A stretch of 64,000 bases of DNA from Calvatia gigantea (GCA_025093985.1 JACAAK010000003.1:4774001-4838000); one strand, 5' to 3'; shown: positions 1 through 11,681, numbered from the stretch's first letter. The notes: generated by a model from the letters alone, not told the origin. Made by a program: numbers and translations.

Positions 1-300
1 TTGCAACTCTGAATCTTAGCACATATATCCCATGGTGGAACAAGCCTCTAATTATGTGTGTGGCCATTCAGATGGGTCAATATAGGAGGTCCAAAGACCT
101 GCAGGAGCAAAAGGAGACAACTGGAGCAAATGAACAGCATGCTGTGGAGACTGCATGTCGGCTGCCTTCAGAATGGCACCCAATGAGCATCTCACACTAA
201 TCAGTCCGCCCTCCAAAGATTTTGTCACCCCAACTATTCATCGATCTGTCACCGATCTGCTTGTTCCTCGCTCACTACACAAACTGTCCATTTTGCCTGC
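1..300. other. Unassigned left flank
   Basis: I see no convincing gene. The segment lies immediately left of repeat R and is not part of the copy of R at 3,919, so the R repeat ends near position 301. Short open stretches exist but have no recognisable motif. Confidence 0.3.
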
Positions 301-1054
301 CATATGTTGTGTTTTAGACCACTACCCACTTTAATAAAATTTCACTGCACATCTTTCTCGTTATTGACATTTTTTTTCTAATTCAGACTCTTCACCTCCA
401 TAGTTGCACATTTACTCATTGTGTTTCAAAATTTCAACATTTTACCACAGCTCCCTAGCCTAACCTTCATTATACTAACTCAACACATTTGCTATACAGA
501 TTCAGTATTTGTAGATAACTGTAGAAATTGAACACTGGACAAGTTGTCTACAGTATAAATACAGTCAAGCCAGTAGAGGCTTGACACCTAGTAATTGGAT
601 ACCCATACTCTCTCTCTTGAAGTTGCTAAAAATCAAGTGTCTTACCTCTCGTTCTCGTGTCATCTCACAGTTTCTTGTTCTCATGTTGTCTTGCAGTCTC
701 TCGTCTCTCTTTCCTGGACTCGTTCTCAATGACATATCTGACATAGTCGCTCTCGCCCCTTGTTCTCTTGTGTTCCCGGCCTCTGTCTCTCTTTTCCTGG
801 ACCCTGTTTCGAAGCCTTGTGAATGATGGATGCAGTCACACTCTATTTTCATTAAACTGCCCACCTCATCTCTTCAACACAATACAGGGAACACCTCCAG
901 AGGGTGAGGCAGAACCAAATGTAGATGAAGACTGCTATCTATTGGGATCTAGATTTTTATTGGAAGGCCAACCCAGCCAAAAAACTGGGCTTTTGAGTAG
1001 AGCCAGAGCAACTGTGAGGCAGTGTATTCTTAGCTTGGGTACAGTGATGGGTGC
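301..1054 (+). repeat. Repeat R, copy 1 (LTR-like, left flank of element I insertion)
   Basis: This 754-bp block recurs without any length difference at 3,919-4,672. The differences noticed on reading are transitions. It has a TATAAATA box near 555 followed by a perfect 8-bp hairpin (GTCAAGCC / GGCTTGAC, loop AGTAGA), which looks like a promoter and leader, so R may be part of an LTR or of a non-autonomous element. Its right end is the insertion site of element I: the last five bases, GGTGC at 1,050-1,054, are repeated at 26,461-26,465. No coding capacity is convincing. Confidence 0.6.
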
Positions 1055-1880
1055 TGTTACATGCACACTTACCTTGTAGGTTGTCTTCCCTAAAGGGCAT
1101 CTATACAGACTTACTCCCAATAGAGTTAATGTAGAGATCTATATATAGAGGGAATCCACTCAGGGACTTGTCTCTATATATAGTTGGTCAAGAAGTAAGG
1201 CGAGTTACTGCTAGATGAGGCCTTAGTTTAGGCAAGAGGATTGTGGAAGATAAGAGGCTGGTTGTTGTGAACTTTTCACTGATTATATCATGTTCCTCAC
1301 TTCACCTACATTCCAATCTCCTGTGTACCTGTTTCAGCTATTCCTGCCTGTGCGATCTCCAAGCTCTGACTCATAACTACTATGCCATAGCCATCGGACG
1401 TTTTATGTAGTTATCTCCATCCATTCAACTGGATACTCCTTCTGTATATAAGCGTACATACATACTCCTGTATTCAGTACGCTTAACCACTCAGTTCCTC
1501 TCCCCTTACTCGCCCTCAAGTCTTAGCCTAAGTTGCAACCTGAGGTTAACTCAGACTAAGGTCATAACACTGGTAGCCAGTTCAAACTGTCTACTACAAG
1601 GAGTATCTGACTAGCTACTTATACTAGATAAGTTGGAAGAAAGATAATGGACAAAGGATATGTGGATGTATTGAACATCCACCATATAGGGAGAGATAGA
1701 GCTAAGAAAGGAAACACAAACACCATATCAGGTAGGGAGGGGGATAGTGGCAAATCCAAAGATACAAAAGGAAGGGAAGAGAAGTAAACTAATAGTACAT
1801 ACATGGATATTAAATAAAGAAGTGGACAAGAAAGGAAATAGGTCCATAAAAAAATAATACTAGAATAAGAAGTCATAACA
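1055..1880 (-). repeat. 3' LTR of element I, split by a solo LTR
   Basis: The LTR is 826 bp here. Removing the 307-bp solo LTR and one CTGGT copy leaves exactly 514 bp, the length of the other LTR at 25,947-26,460. I count about 15 differences between the two LTRs, all transitions. Confidence 0.93.
1263..1569 (-). mobile_element. Solo LTR of the element II/III family
   Basis: The 307-bp sequence begins TGTTGTGAAC and ends GGTCATAACA. It is flanked by the 5-bp duplication CTGGT (1,258-1,262 and 1,570-1,574). The uninterrupted site is visible in the other LTR of element I near 26,150. The sequence is the reverse complement of the LTRs at 11,883, 18,472 and 24,315, so it lies in the opposite orientation to those LTRs. 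It keeps the TATATAAG box and the segment matching the family primer-binding site. A solo LTR normally results from LTR-LTR recombination of a complete insert. Confidence 0.92.
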
Positions 1881-2552
1881 TTATCTCCTACTAGGGAAAA
1901 AGTCTCTTTTTACTTAGCCAAAACAATGGACATGTTATCAGGGTACCCATCTTTATCCATGTCCCTGTATCCATTGTAAAGTTCAGTAAGATGAACGAGA
2001 TTCTCTGGCCTTTCTTGTTCTACTTTAGTTTCCACCTTCTTCTCCTCCAGAACGGTGTGGCATTCCGTAGGTCTATGTTGAGGGTTAAGTTTCCTGCAGT
2101 GTTTGCAAACGTACTTGGGACATATATAAGTATAGTGTCCTGCTGCTGCCTTCCTACAACCTTTGCATTTCTGGTAAATGCAATCCAAAGCGTAATGTCC
2201 AATATAGGCCTTCTTCAATATCTTGTACCTTCTGCAGATGCGTTTCCCTAGTTGATTATCATCATAGGGAGGGGACTGTTGGGGGGCTGCGGCTTCAGGA
2301 GTATCTTGAGGGCATGGGTTAGGTAAGTGTTTTGCTTGAGATGCTGTTGCAGTGAAGGATTTTGGGTCAGAAGTTCAAGTTGACGAAGAACTCGTTGATG
2401 GTTTTCCTTGAGCAGGAGAAACTGATCGATCAGATGAGAAATGGGAAGGGGAAGTGGTGATGCTGAAATGGAAAAGTGGGACTGAAGGAATCGTGGATGA
2501 TAGAATGTAGGAAGGTCCTCAGGAAGCCACTCTACTAGGTCAGCTAGTTTGG

Positions 2553-3901
2553 TTGTTGAAATTGAAGAGAGCCTGTGGGAGTTCACTAAAGGTTGCTAAG
2601 TCAATAAATAATTGGGAGAGAGCGGTTGCATCGGAATAACTCTTACGAAGATTGTTGATCCCAATAAAAGAGTTCCAGATAGCACGCCAGTATGCTCGCT
2701 CAGTGTTGTTAGATAGATACTGTCGTCCGATCCTATTGAAATCAGAGGATGAGCTTGCCAGTTGGCCGATGGCTTCTGTAGTAAGCTGATAAGGTCCAGT
2801 CCAATGTGACTTTGATCTAAATTCACCATTCGGAAGGGCGAAAGAGAAGGCATTGGGGGTGACAACCCATGGTTGGACACAGTCAATGAGGGACTTGGCA
2901 AGGAGTTCCTCATGGGTGTTTCCAAGTGAGGTCTTTTTGGTAGGACTGGGTGGGACGGAATTGGTGAGGATATTCTTGACCTCTTTGGCAGATAGTCCAT
3001 GGGCGTAAAACTGTATCTGGGAGAGTTTCTCATAAACATCTTGCACTCTCTTGATGTTTTGGAGTAGTTGGTCTGGAGTGGTGGAGGTGGGGGTGAATCC
3101 ACTGTGTAGGGGGTGTGGTTTATACCCATCCAAGTTCTGAACTTGGGAATCATGTCCCGCAGTGGGCTCATGGATTCTGGTTGACTCGGGAGAAAGGGAT
3201 CTGAGTGGAGGGACTAGGTGACCAGGGGTGGTAAATGCACAGAGGGGGGAGGGACAAATAGGGTATGAGAAGTTGACAGTTACAGGAGGATTGCCTCCAA
3301 TTGCTGGTCGAGGTGTTGGAGGTCATACTCCTCGAGCAGGCTTTGGTTTCTCGGAGAGGGTGATCTCGGAGTCGGTGAGGTCTAGCCCAACATCGGGCAG
3401 GGAGACTGTGGGTAGGACTCCTGTAATAGTGTATGACTGGCTTTGTTCCAGTCTATGGAGTCCAAGAGCTCCTGGTTCAGGGGCTGGTCTTCCCAGTTCC
3501 TTATGGGGGAGTTGTGGAGGGGAGTCTATTCATCATCCATGTAGGGTTGGACTTTTGGGGGTGACTCCAGAGTCAGGGAGTCCATTGGGGGGGGACTCCA
3601 TTCCTTTGGGGATGGGCCCCATTCCTCCAGGGTATCCTGGGCCCACATAGGGCTGTTGTGAAAAGATGGGCTCATGCTTGTTGAATCCAGGGGAAGATGA
3701 GGGGATCTAGGAAGGGGGGATTCAGGTGTATTCTCCACGTCTGTAGAATACCTCCAAGTGGTTATTAGGGTGCTTGTTGGCCATTGATTGGAGTTCGGAG
3801 AGGGTGAAGACTCTGGGAGGGACGAAGATGGAGGGGAGGTCGAGTTGATGCCTTGGGACATCGTTAGAGGAATCAAGAAATGGGTTGGGTTGAGAAGCGT
3901 T
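2553..3901. repeat. Direct repeat P, copy 1 (part of ORF3 of element I)
   Basis: The 1,349-bp block recurs at 4,902-6,250 at a fixed offset of 2,349 bp. I found no difference, and the predicted peptides of both copies are identical. Copy 1 continues leftward into the native 3' part of ORF3, and copy 2 continues rightward into the native 5' part. Confidence 0.93.
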
Positions 3902-3918
3902 GAAATGCGTCATACCTG

Positions 3919-4672
3919 CATATGTCGTGTTTTAGACCACTACCCACTTTAATAAAATTTCACTGCACATCTTTCTCGTTATTGACATTTTTTTTCTAAT
4001 TCAGACTCTTCGCCTCCATAGTTGCACATTCACTCGTTGTGTTTCAAAATTTCAACATTTTACCACAGCTCCCTAGCCTAACCTTCATTATACTAACTCA
4101 ACACATTTGCTATACAGATTCAGTATTTGTAGATAACCGTAGAAATTGAACACCGGACAAGTTGTCTACAGTATAAATACAGTCGAGCCAGTAGAGGCTC
4201 AACACCTAGTAATTGGATACCCACTCTCTCTCTCTTGAAGTTGCTAAAAATCAAGTGTCTTACCTCTTGTTCTCATGTCATCTCACAGTTTCTCGTTCTT
4301 ATGTCGTCTCGCAGTCTCTCATCTCTCTTTCCTGGACTCATTCTCGACGATATATCTGACATAGTCGCTCTCGCCCCTTGTTCTCTTGTGTTCCTGGCCT
4401 CTGTCTCTCTTTTCCTAGACCCAGTTTCGAAGCCTTGTGACTGACGGACGCAGTCACACCCTATTTTCATTGAACCGCCTGCCTCATCTCTTCAATGCAA
4501 TACAGGGAACACCTCCAGAGGGTGAGGCAGAACCGAATGTAGATGAAGACTGCTATCTATTGGGATCTAGATTTTTATTGGAAGGCCAACCCAGCCGAAA
4601 AACTAGGCTTTTGAGCAGAGCCAGAGCAACTGTGAGGCAGTGTATTCTTAGCTTGGGTACAGTGATGGGTGC
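3919..4672 (+). repeat. Repeat R, copy 2
   Basis: This is colinear with 301-1,054 at a constant offset of 3,618 bp. It contains the same TATAAATA box. The hairpin after it shows one A:T to G:C paired change and one mismatch compared with copy 1. Confidence 0.85.
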
Positions 4673-4898
4673 GGTGATTGCAGGTTTTTATTCATGTCAT
4701 CACGTTCTTTGACATTCAAGGATATCATTTACCTTTTCTGGGTACCCTTCATACCACTCACCAATATGGCTGCTGCTGCTGAGGATGATAGCAAATGTGG
4801 ACGCATCTTCTATTCATCTGGGGAAATTAGCTTTATGACTTTCATCTCATTCTCTGTGACTGGCAGTTCGGATGGTTACATGCTTCTCTCATACGGGT
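4673..4898 (+). pseudogene. Second copy of the membrane-protein pseudogene fragment
   Basis: This matches 26,466-26,691, the host sequence right of element I, but ends abruptly at the shared GGGT before repeat P. It is a fragment with no independent function. Confidence 0.75.
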
Positions 4899-4901
4899 TT
4901 T

Positions 4902-6250
4902 TTGTTGAAATTGAAGAGAGCCTGTGGGAGTTCACTAAAGGTTGCTAAGTCAATAAATAATTGGGAGAGAGCGGTTGCATCGGAATAACTCTTACGAAGA
5001 TTGTTGATCCCAATAAAAGAGTTCCAGATAGCACGCCAGTATGCTCGCTCAGTGTTGTTAGATAGATACTGTCGTCCGATCCTATTGAAATCAGAGGATG
5101 AGCTTGCCAGTTGGCCGATGGCTTCTGTAGTAAGCTGATAAGGTCCAGTCCAATGTGACTTTGATCTAAATTCACCATTCGGAAGGGCGAAAGAGAAGGC
5201 ATTGGGGGTGACAACCCATGGTTGGACACAGTCAATGAGGGACTTGGCAAGGAGTTCCTCATGGGTGTTTCCAAGTGAGGTCTTTTTGGTAGGACTGGGT
5301 GGGACGGAATTGGTGAGGATATTCTTGACCTCTTTGGCAGATAGTCCATGGGCGTAAAACTGTATCTGGGAGAGTTTCTCATAAACATCTTGCACTCTCT
5401 TGATGTTTTGGAGTAGTTGGTCTGGAGTGGTGGAGGTGGGGGTGAATCCACTGTGTAGGGGGTGTGGTTTATACCCATCCAAGTTCTGAACTTGGGAATC
5501 ATGTCCCGCAGTGGGCTCATGGATTCTGGTTGACTCGGGAGAAAGGGATCTGAGTGGAGGGACTAGGTGACCAGGGGTGGTAAATGCACAGAGGGGGGAG
5601 GGACAAATAGGGTATGAGAAGTTGACAGTTACAGGAGGATTGCCTCCAATTGCTGGTCGAGGTGTTGGAGGTCATACTCCTCGAGCAGGCTTTGGTTTCT
5701 CGGAGAGGGTGATCTCGGAGTCGGTGAGGTCTAGCCCAACATCGGGCAGGGAGACTGTGGGTAGGACTCCTGTAATAGTGTATGACTGGCTTTGTTCCAG
5801 TCTATGGAGTCCAAGAGCTCCTGGTTCAGGGGCTGGTCTTCCCAGTTCCTTATGGGGGAGTTGTGGAGGGGAGTCTATTCATCATCCATGTAGGGTTGGA
5901 CTTTTGGGGGTGACTCCAGAGTCAGGGAGTCCATTGGGGGGGGACTCCATTCCTTTGGGGATGGGCCCCATTCCTCCAGGGTATCCTGGGCCCACATAGG
6001 GCTGTTGTGAAAAGATGGGCTCATGCTTGTTGAATCCAGGGGAAGATGAGGGGATCTAGGAAGGGGGGATTCAGGTGTATTCTCCACGTCTGTAGAATAC
6101 CTCCAAGTGGTTATTAGGGTGCTTGTTGGCCATTGATTGGAGTTCGGAGAGGGTGAAGACTCTGGGAGGGACGAAGATGGAGGGGAGGTCGAGTTGATGC
6201 CTTGGGACATCGTTAGAGGAATCAAGAAATGGGTTGGGTTGAGAAGCGTT
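4902..6250. repeat. Direct repeat P, copy 2
   Basis: This is the second copy of the 1,349-bp block described at 2,553-3,901. The two copies diverge immediately after position 6,250 (3,901 in copy 1). Confidence 0.93.
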
Positions 6251-6519
6251 TGAAATGGGTAATTCAGGGGAAGGGGATTGCCTGGTGAGGATGGTGGTTT
6301 TGCCTTTGGCGATCTTGCAGGCTTTAGCCTTGGTATTTCTGGGCATTCAAAATTTAGTATGCTGCTGTAGTGGAAATTGAAAGGATCTGGTTTTATGGTT
6401 TGGTAAGTTGAAACAGTTTTGTTTGAGTGAAAGTAGGGGTTATCTGGGATTTTAGAGGTGGGTATTTTGGAGAGGAGGCTAGAATCCTATAGTTGGAATG
6501 ACCAGAGGAGTGAAGATTA

Positions 6520-9500
6520 TCATTGGAATGGTTTGACTTTTATACATCCTGGGGTTTTGAATTCCCACTTTTTGTCAAAGGGTTTTAGTTGATGTTGCTT
6601 CCTGTACTCGTTTAGAATAGTTAAGGCATGGGAAGCTAGTTCTTCCTCTGTCTCCCAAGAATTTTCTTCGTGATTAAAGTTTTTCCACTTGATGTAGTAT
6701 TGAGGTGATCCATTCTTAATTCGGTAGTTAAGAATTCCTTCTATTTCATATTCTTCACTTCCTTCGATTAGTTCGGGAGAGGGTAATTCCGAATTTGGTC
6801 CATGAATGTCATTTTCTAAATAGGGAGTAAGAAGGGTTGCATAGAACATGTTGTGGATTTTCCAATTTTTAGGCAGGTCTAGCCTGTAATCCAAGGGTGA
6901 AATGACTTGTGTAATGGAGTATGGTCCAAGTCATTTTGGTGATATCTTTTTCGACTTGAATGGAAGGTGTAGGTTCCACGTTTCTAGCCATACTTGTTGG
7001 CCTAGTGTGAAAGGGGAGAAGTGAGAAGTAATTCTTTGTTCCATTCGTTTGGCAGCTAGTTTATGCGCTGCAATTGCTTCTCTTCTTGCTTGATCGAGTG
7101 TTTTGATCCATTCCTCAGTAGATTCTATTTTGGTTTCTTCCATAATAGTTGGTATGCCATGAGGTTTGCTTCCATACATTAATTCAAACAGAGTTTGCTT
7201 TCTGTCAGAATAAGTTCTTGAATTATGTGCAAACTCGAGGGTAGGGATGTTGTCGACCCAAGTGGTAGGATTTTGAGTGCAGTATATTGATAAATAGGCT
7301 GCAATTTCTTGATTGAATTGTTCCATCGTTCCATTGGACTGTAGGTGGAAGGCGGATGAGAACGACTGTTTAATGTTAAGTCTTTTGAAAAGTGTTTTCA
7401 TCGATTTTGCCATGAATCTAGGGTCTCTGTCAGAGATGATTTTGTCCAGAAGACCAAATCTGGCATAGACCTTTTCCAAAAATAGGTTGGCGATATCTTT
7501 GGCTGTGGCATTTTTTGAAGTTGGGCATAGAATTACCCCCTTCGTAAGTCCATGATCCACCACGGACAGAATAGCATCAAATCTGTGTGATTTTGGGAGA
7601 TCTATTAATAAATCCATTGATAATTGTGAGAATGGTCTTGTGGATTTAGCGGGTTCAATGGGTTGTAGTGGGGGGTGTGTCAGATGTCTGTTAATTTTGA
7701 ATTGTTGACATTGTGTGCATCCTTTCACATAATTTTTGATGAAGGTGGCGAGGCCTGGCCAATAAACTTCTTGTTTGGCTTGGCAATATGTTTCTTGTTC
7801 ACCAGGGTGTCTGGCAGATACATGATCATGGTATTGTTGTATGATTTTCCGTTTGAGTGGAAGATCATTTGGAATAACCACTTTCCCATTGAACATTAAT
7901 AGGTGTCCAGTTGTGGTTGGGAATAGGTTATATTTAGAATCAATGGTTTTGGGTTCCTTCGATTGCAATTGTTTGAAAGCTTCAATTGATTTATCATCAT
8001 ATTGAGTGGAAGAAATGATCTCCTTCTGGAGAGAAGGGTCAATTAGGTTGATGAATAGTTTGTCAGGAAGAACTATTATTTGGTTGAGGAAAAGATCTTC
8101 CATTAGGACTGTCACGTTTTCGTTATCATCATTGTCTATCTCGTGATCTGGTCTTCTTGACAATGCATTGGCAGCTGGGATTTTAGTTCCAGTGATGTGT
8201 TCTATTTTGAAGTTAAATCATGACAGGAATTGAAGCCATTGTGCTTGTCTTCTGGAAATATTCTGAGGTTTCCTCCAGAATGTTAGGTTTTGGTGATCTG
8301 TCTGAATGAGTGTTTCATGTGGCGATCCTTCCAAATAGTGTCTCCATTCCTCGAGTGCTCGAATTATTGCTAGTAGTTCACAGTCATGAACTTCATAGTT
8401 CCTTTCTGCAGGTGAGAAGGACTTTGAGAGGTAAGCGATAGGATGGCTATTGCCATTTGTATCTTTTTGCATAAGAATAGCTCCGGATGCATATTTTGAG
8501 GCATCGGTTTTGATGCTGAAGAGTTTTGTTTGATCTGGCATTTGTAATACTAGTTGTTTAGTGAACTCCAGTTTTAGTTTTGTGAAGGCATCTTGTGCAG
8601 TGGAATTCCATTTGAATTTCTTTATTTTGGATAATAGGGTGTTAAGTGGTCGAGAGATGTCGGAATAATGATAGATGAATTTCCAATAGAAATTGCAAAA
8701 TCCCATAAATTTGTGAATATCTCTAGTTATTTTAGGGACTGGCCATTCGTTAATTCCTTTGAGTTTGGTATTATCCATTTTGATATGGTCAGGGGTAATG
8801 ATCATTCTGAGGTATTCAAGTTGGGTTTTGTTGAATTCGTATTTTTCTAGTTTCAGGAAGAGGTTGTTGTCTTCTAGAATCTGTAGGGCTTCCAGGGTTA
8901 ATGCATCTAGTTCTTCCTGGGTTTTGGCGAAGAGTAGGATATCATCCATATAGATAATAATTTTTCCTTTACAGAGCATTTTCTCGAATATGGTATCCAT
9001 CATCTTTTGAAATATAGCAGGGGAATTGCACATTCCAAAGAACATTACATTTGGTTCATAAAGCCCTAGTGGTGTTTTGAAGGCTGCTTTCCATTGGTCT
9101 CCTTCGCGAATGCGGATGTTGTTGTATCCTAATTGGACATCCATTTTAGTGAATAGTTTTGTGCTTTTGAGTTTGTCCATGATCGTGGTGATCATAGGGA
9201 TAGGGTAGGTGTTTTTTACTGTATGCGAATTGAGGTATCAGTAGTCCTAACATGGTCATAGTTTGCCATTTTTCTTTCCAACAAAGAAGAAGGATGAGGC
9301 CATGGATGACTCGGATTCTCAAATATATCCTTTCTTTAGGTTGTTGTTGAGGAAGGCTTGTAATTCTTCAGTTTTCTTGGGGGATAATGGATAGGTTTTC
9401 CCCAATTGTGGTTCAAATGAAGGTTTTAGATCAACTTTATGGTTGTATAGTTGATCTGGTGGAAATCATTCTGCCTTTTTCGGGTCAAACAAATGTTTGA

Positions 9501-10315
9501 ATCAATGAAACATCTTTGGAAGTTTATTAGTGTTGACCAGGGCATATTTGCTGCTTAGTTGTGCAGAAGTGGTGATCTTCGCATTGATTTTGAGTTCAAG
9601 GGGAGTTAGGTTGAAATCTAGTTTGTCTTCAATAGAGAAGTTGTCCATGTCAATATTCTCTAGATATAGTTGCAGTTCTTCGATCGATAATTCATCGTTT
9701 TCTTCCATTATGGTTACTTCAAAAAGCTTCAGGGCAATTTGGTCCATGCTTTGTTGATCTTCCTGATCCATTTGTGCTATAGCTATAGTATCAAGGACTA
9801 TCTCATTGATAGTCATGGGTCCATTTGTTGATTTCACAATAAGAGGTAATATCTGGTTTTGATTTCTCCATTTGAAGGTTTTCTTTGACCAGTTTATGTC
9901 AGAGTTGTGTGTTTCCAACCATGGATAACCTAGTATAAGGTCTTTTGATCCTAAGCTGGTGACATAGGCTTTGATCTTGCATTCTTTTCCATCAATGATG
10001 GCGTTTAAGTTGATGAATTCATTGATTGATCCACGCTGATTGGGTGACCCGTCAACATTAGAAACTTTGATCGGCTGATTGACCATGTTTCATTTAAATT
10101 GGTGTGTTTGTATGAATTTTTCGGAGATGAAGTTTCCTTGAGCTCCTGAATCAATTAATGCAGTGAAGGAAATAGTTTTTGGGGAGGGTTTTTGCTTTAG
10201 TCGAATTGGAAGATAAATTGAAGCTTTATTTTCCGAGGTGGGAAGTTGAATTTGATTTATGATGGTTTAGGCTCCTGAAGTTGGATTGGGTTCTTCAGGA
10301 GGTTTAACTAAAAAT
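6520..10315 (-). pseudogene. Element I pol: protease, reverse transcriptase, RNase H, integrase, chromodomain
   Basis: One frame can be followed from the gag overlap to the stop at 6,520. Protease has the DSGAQ active site (about 10,150). Reverse transcriptase has YMDD (about 8,950) and is followed by RNase H with TDASKYASGA (about 8,500). Integrase has the H-H-C-C zinc site (HDH...H and CTQC near 7,710) and the catalytic D, D, E in MDLLID, DRDPRF and NGTMEQ. A chromodomain with YEIEGILNYR...YYIKWKNF (about 6,750-6,600) ends the protein. Together these would copy the transcript to cDNA and insert it, probably into heterochromatin. In-frame TGA or TAG codons interrupt it near 9,240, 8,219 and 6,932, mostly at sites where family members have Arg or Gln. 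The copy is dead. Confidence 0.9.
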
Positions 10316-10317
10316 CC
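10308..10317 (-). promoter_or_regulatory. Possible -1 ribosomal frameshift site between gag and pol of element I
   Basis: On the minus strand gag ends GAT TTT TAG, with five consecutive T. The pol frame is -1 relative to gag here and is open across this point. A tRNA in the P site on TTT could slip back one base and still pair fully. This is an inference from frame and homopolymer only; it is not a canonical XXXYYYZ heptamer. Confidence 0.4.
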
Positions 10318-11393
10318 GACAGAGGTTTGATGGCTTGTTCAGTAATATAGGAGTTCCTGAACAAAGCTTGTTCTTCGTAAGGTAGTTCTTCTATCATTGC
10401 CTGGATTTCTAAAGCAGAGATCTTCTTTGGAGGAAATGATGGTTTGGTTGAAGGCCATGGTTGCTGAACAGGCCTAGGTGGGAAATTTCATGGGGGTGGC
10501 TGAGAAGGCCCACGATTGAACTGTCATTGTGGCTGGTTCATGAATTTTTTTTTGGATTGGTAACTTTTCAAAAGGTTTTTGTCTGGATTGGGACAATCCT
10601 TGATGAAGTGTTTGTCTGATCTGCATCTGATACATAGTTGATTTCTGTATCGGTTGTATTGTGTAGGTGTAAAAATTGTATTTAGTTGAATTTGTGATTC
10701 TGGATTAGGTTCCAGATCCTCAGTGTAATATTCTTGAGAATTGGGAGAGTCTTCTTCTGAGGAATCATCACTGTTGTAGTCAAGATTGTTGACATCCATT
10801 GCCCAAGGGTCTCGGGTTGATTGCCTTTGGGGTGGTAAGGGTTTTACATAATTCCATTCATTCCTCCATTGAGGAATAAACCTATTTCTTTCTTTCTTGC
10901 TTTCTCCAAACATGGCTAAGGCTCATTTTTCGACATTGTCTCATTGGATAGCCTCAGCATACCATTCTGCAATGGTTCTTGGTTCTCTTGCTTCTTGGAC
11001 ATAAATTGCTTTTGCAAGTTTCCGGTTAAGCCCCTTTTTATATTGATCAATAAGTTCTTTATCACGTATAATGCCTGCTTTGGCAGCTAGGCATTGGAAT
11101 TGTGTGTTGAATTCCACTGCTTTCCTTGGTCCTTGTCATAATTCTTTCCATTGATCAAGGGCATTCATTTCTTTGTCTGCGGGTATGAAGTATTCTCTGA
11201 TTCTTTCTTTGAAGTTTCTCCACGTATTGTCTCTCCAGCCATTTGCAGCTGGAGTTCCATCTTCCTCGTGGGTTCTTTCGAACCAATATTGGGCTGCAAA
11301 ATTTCCTGATGCTCCGCCTGGTGGTATCATGGAAAGTACCAATTGGATTCAAATATTTTCATCAGGGTATGCGCTTGGGTTTAATCCAATGTA
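10308..11393 (-). pseudogene. Element I gag, C-terminal part
   Basis: This half carries the retrotransposon gag (capsid-like) region, with the stretch WFERTH followed by WRNFKERIREYF (about 11,290-11,170), then a single Cx2Cx4Hx4C zinc knuckle (CIRC...H...C, about 10,640-10,600). Gag packages the element RNA into virus-like particles. The N-terminal half lies at 24,624-25,553, displaced by element II. Joined across one ATGTA the frame is continuous, and the total is 672 codons. Several in-frame stops occur, many of them TGA. Confidence 0.85.
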
Positions 11394-11681
11394 TGTTATG
11401 ACCTCAGGTTGCAGCTTAGGCTAAGTCTTGAGGGCAAGTAAGGGGAGAAGAACTAGGTGGTTAAGCATACCAAATACAGGAGTGTGTATGTATGCTTAAA
11501 TACAGTGAGCATCCAGTTGAATAGATGGAGGTACTACATGAAACGTCTGATGATAATGGCGTGGTAATACTATGAGTCAATACTCGGAGATCGCTGGGCT
11601 AGAATAGATGGAACAGGCACGATGTACTGAAGGAATGTAGACAAGTACGGATCAGACAGGAATAGTCGAAAGTTCACAACA
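11394..11681 (-). repeat. 3' LTR of element II
   Basis: This 288-bp LTR begins TGTTATGACC and ends TTCACAACA. It is 16 bp shorter than its partner at 24,315-24,618. Confidence 0.93.

Larger units (their letters stand above)
3902..4901. other. 1,000-bp inserted segment carrying a copy of the empty insertion site of element I
   Basis: Positions 3,919-4,672 match 301-1,054 and positions 4,668-4,898 match 26,461-26,691. The two host flanks of element I are therefore joined here exactly at a single GGTGC, as the site looked before insertion. The first 17 bases (3,902-3,918) are unassigned. The segment sits between the two copies of direct repeat P. It differs from the flanks by several percent, with the differences I noticed being transitions, although the surrounding P copies are identical to each other. 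Confidence 0.88.
1910..6346 (-). pseudogene. Element I ORF3: proline/serine-rich protein with tandem zinc knuckles
   Basis: This is an extra reading frame 3' of pol on the same strand, starting at an ATG (6,344-6,346) 173 bp after the pol stop. It can be followed in one frame to the TAA at 1,910. Subtracting the 2,349-bp rearrangement leaves 696 codons. Order of parts: a basic N-terminus (residues 1-20), a Pro/Ser-rich linker, a globular segment encoded by about 5,480-4,890 (repeated at 3,133-2,540) containing the motif YWRAIWNSF, a Ser/Thr/Pro linker, then two consecutive Cx2Cx6Hx4C motifs encoded at about 2,150-2,050 (CKGC...H...C and CKHC...H...C) and an acidic tail. Stops are mostly TGA where CGA is expected. 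The function is unknown; nucleic-acid binding is inferred only from the knuckles, which resemble but are wider than the retroviral Cx2Cx4Hx4C type. Confidence 0.75.

Noticed and set aside
2248..2586. 112-codon minus-strand frame with a helical look
   Set aside because: It overlaps ORF3 of element I in another frame. The ORF3 frame before and after it is consistent (same phase at 2,540 and 1,910), so this is probably a shadow.
3228..3650. 140-codon plus-strand frame, repeated at 5,577
   Set aside because: It is antisense to the Pro/Ser-rich part of element I ORF3 and is present twice only because repeat P is duplicated.
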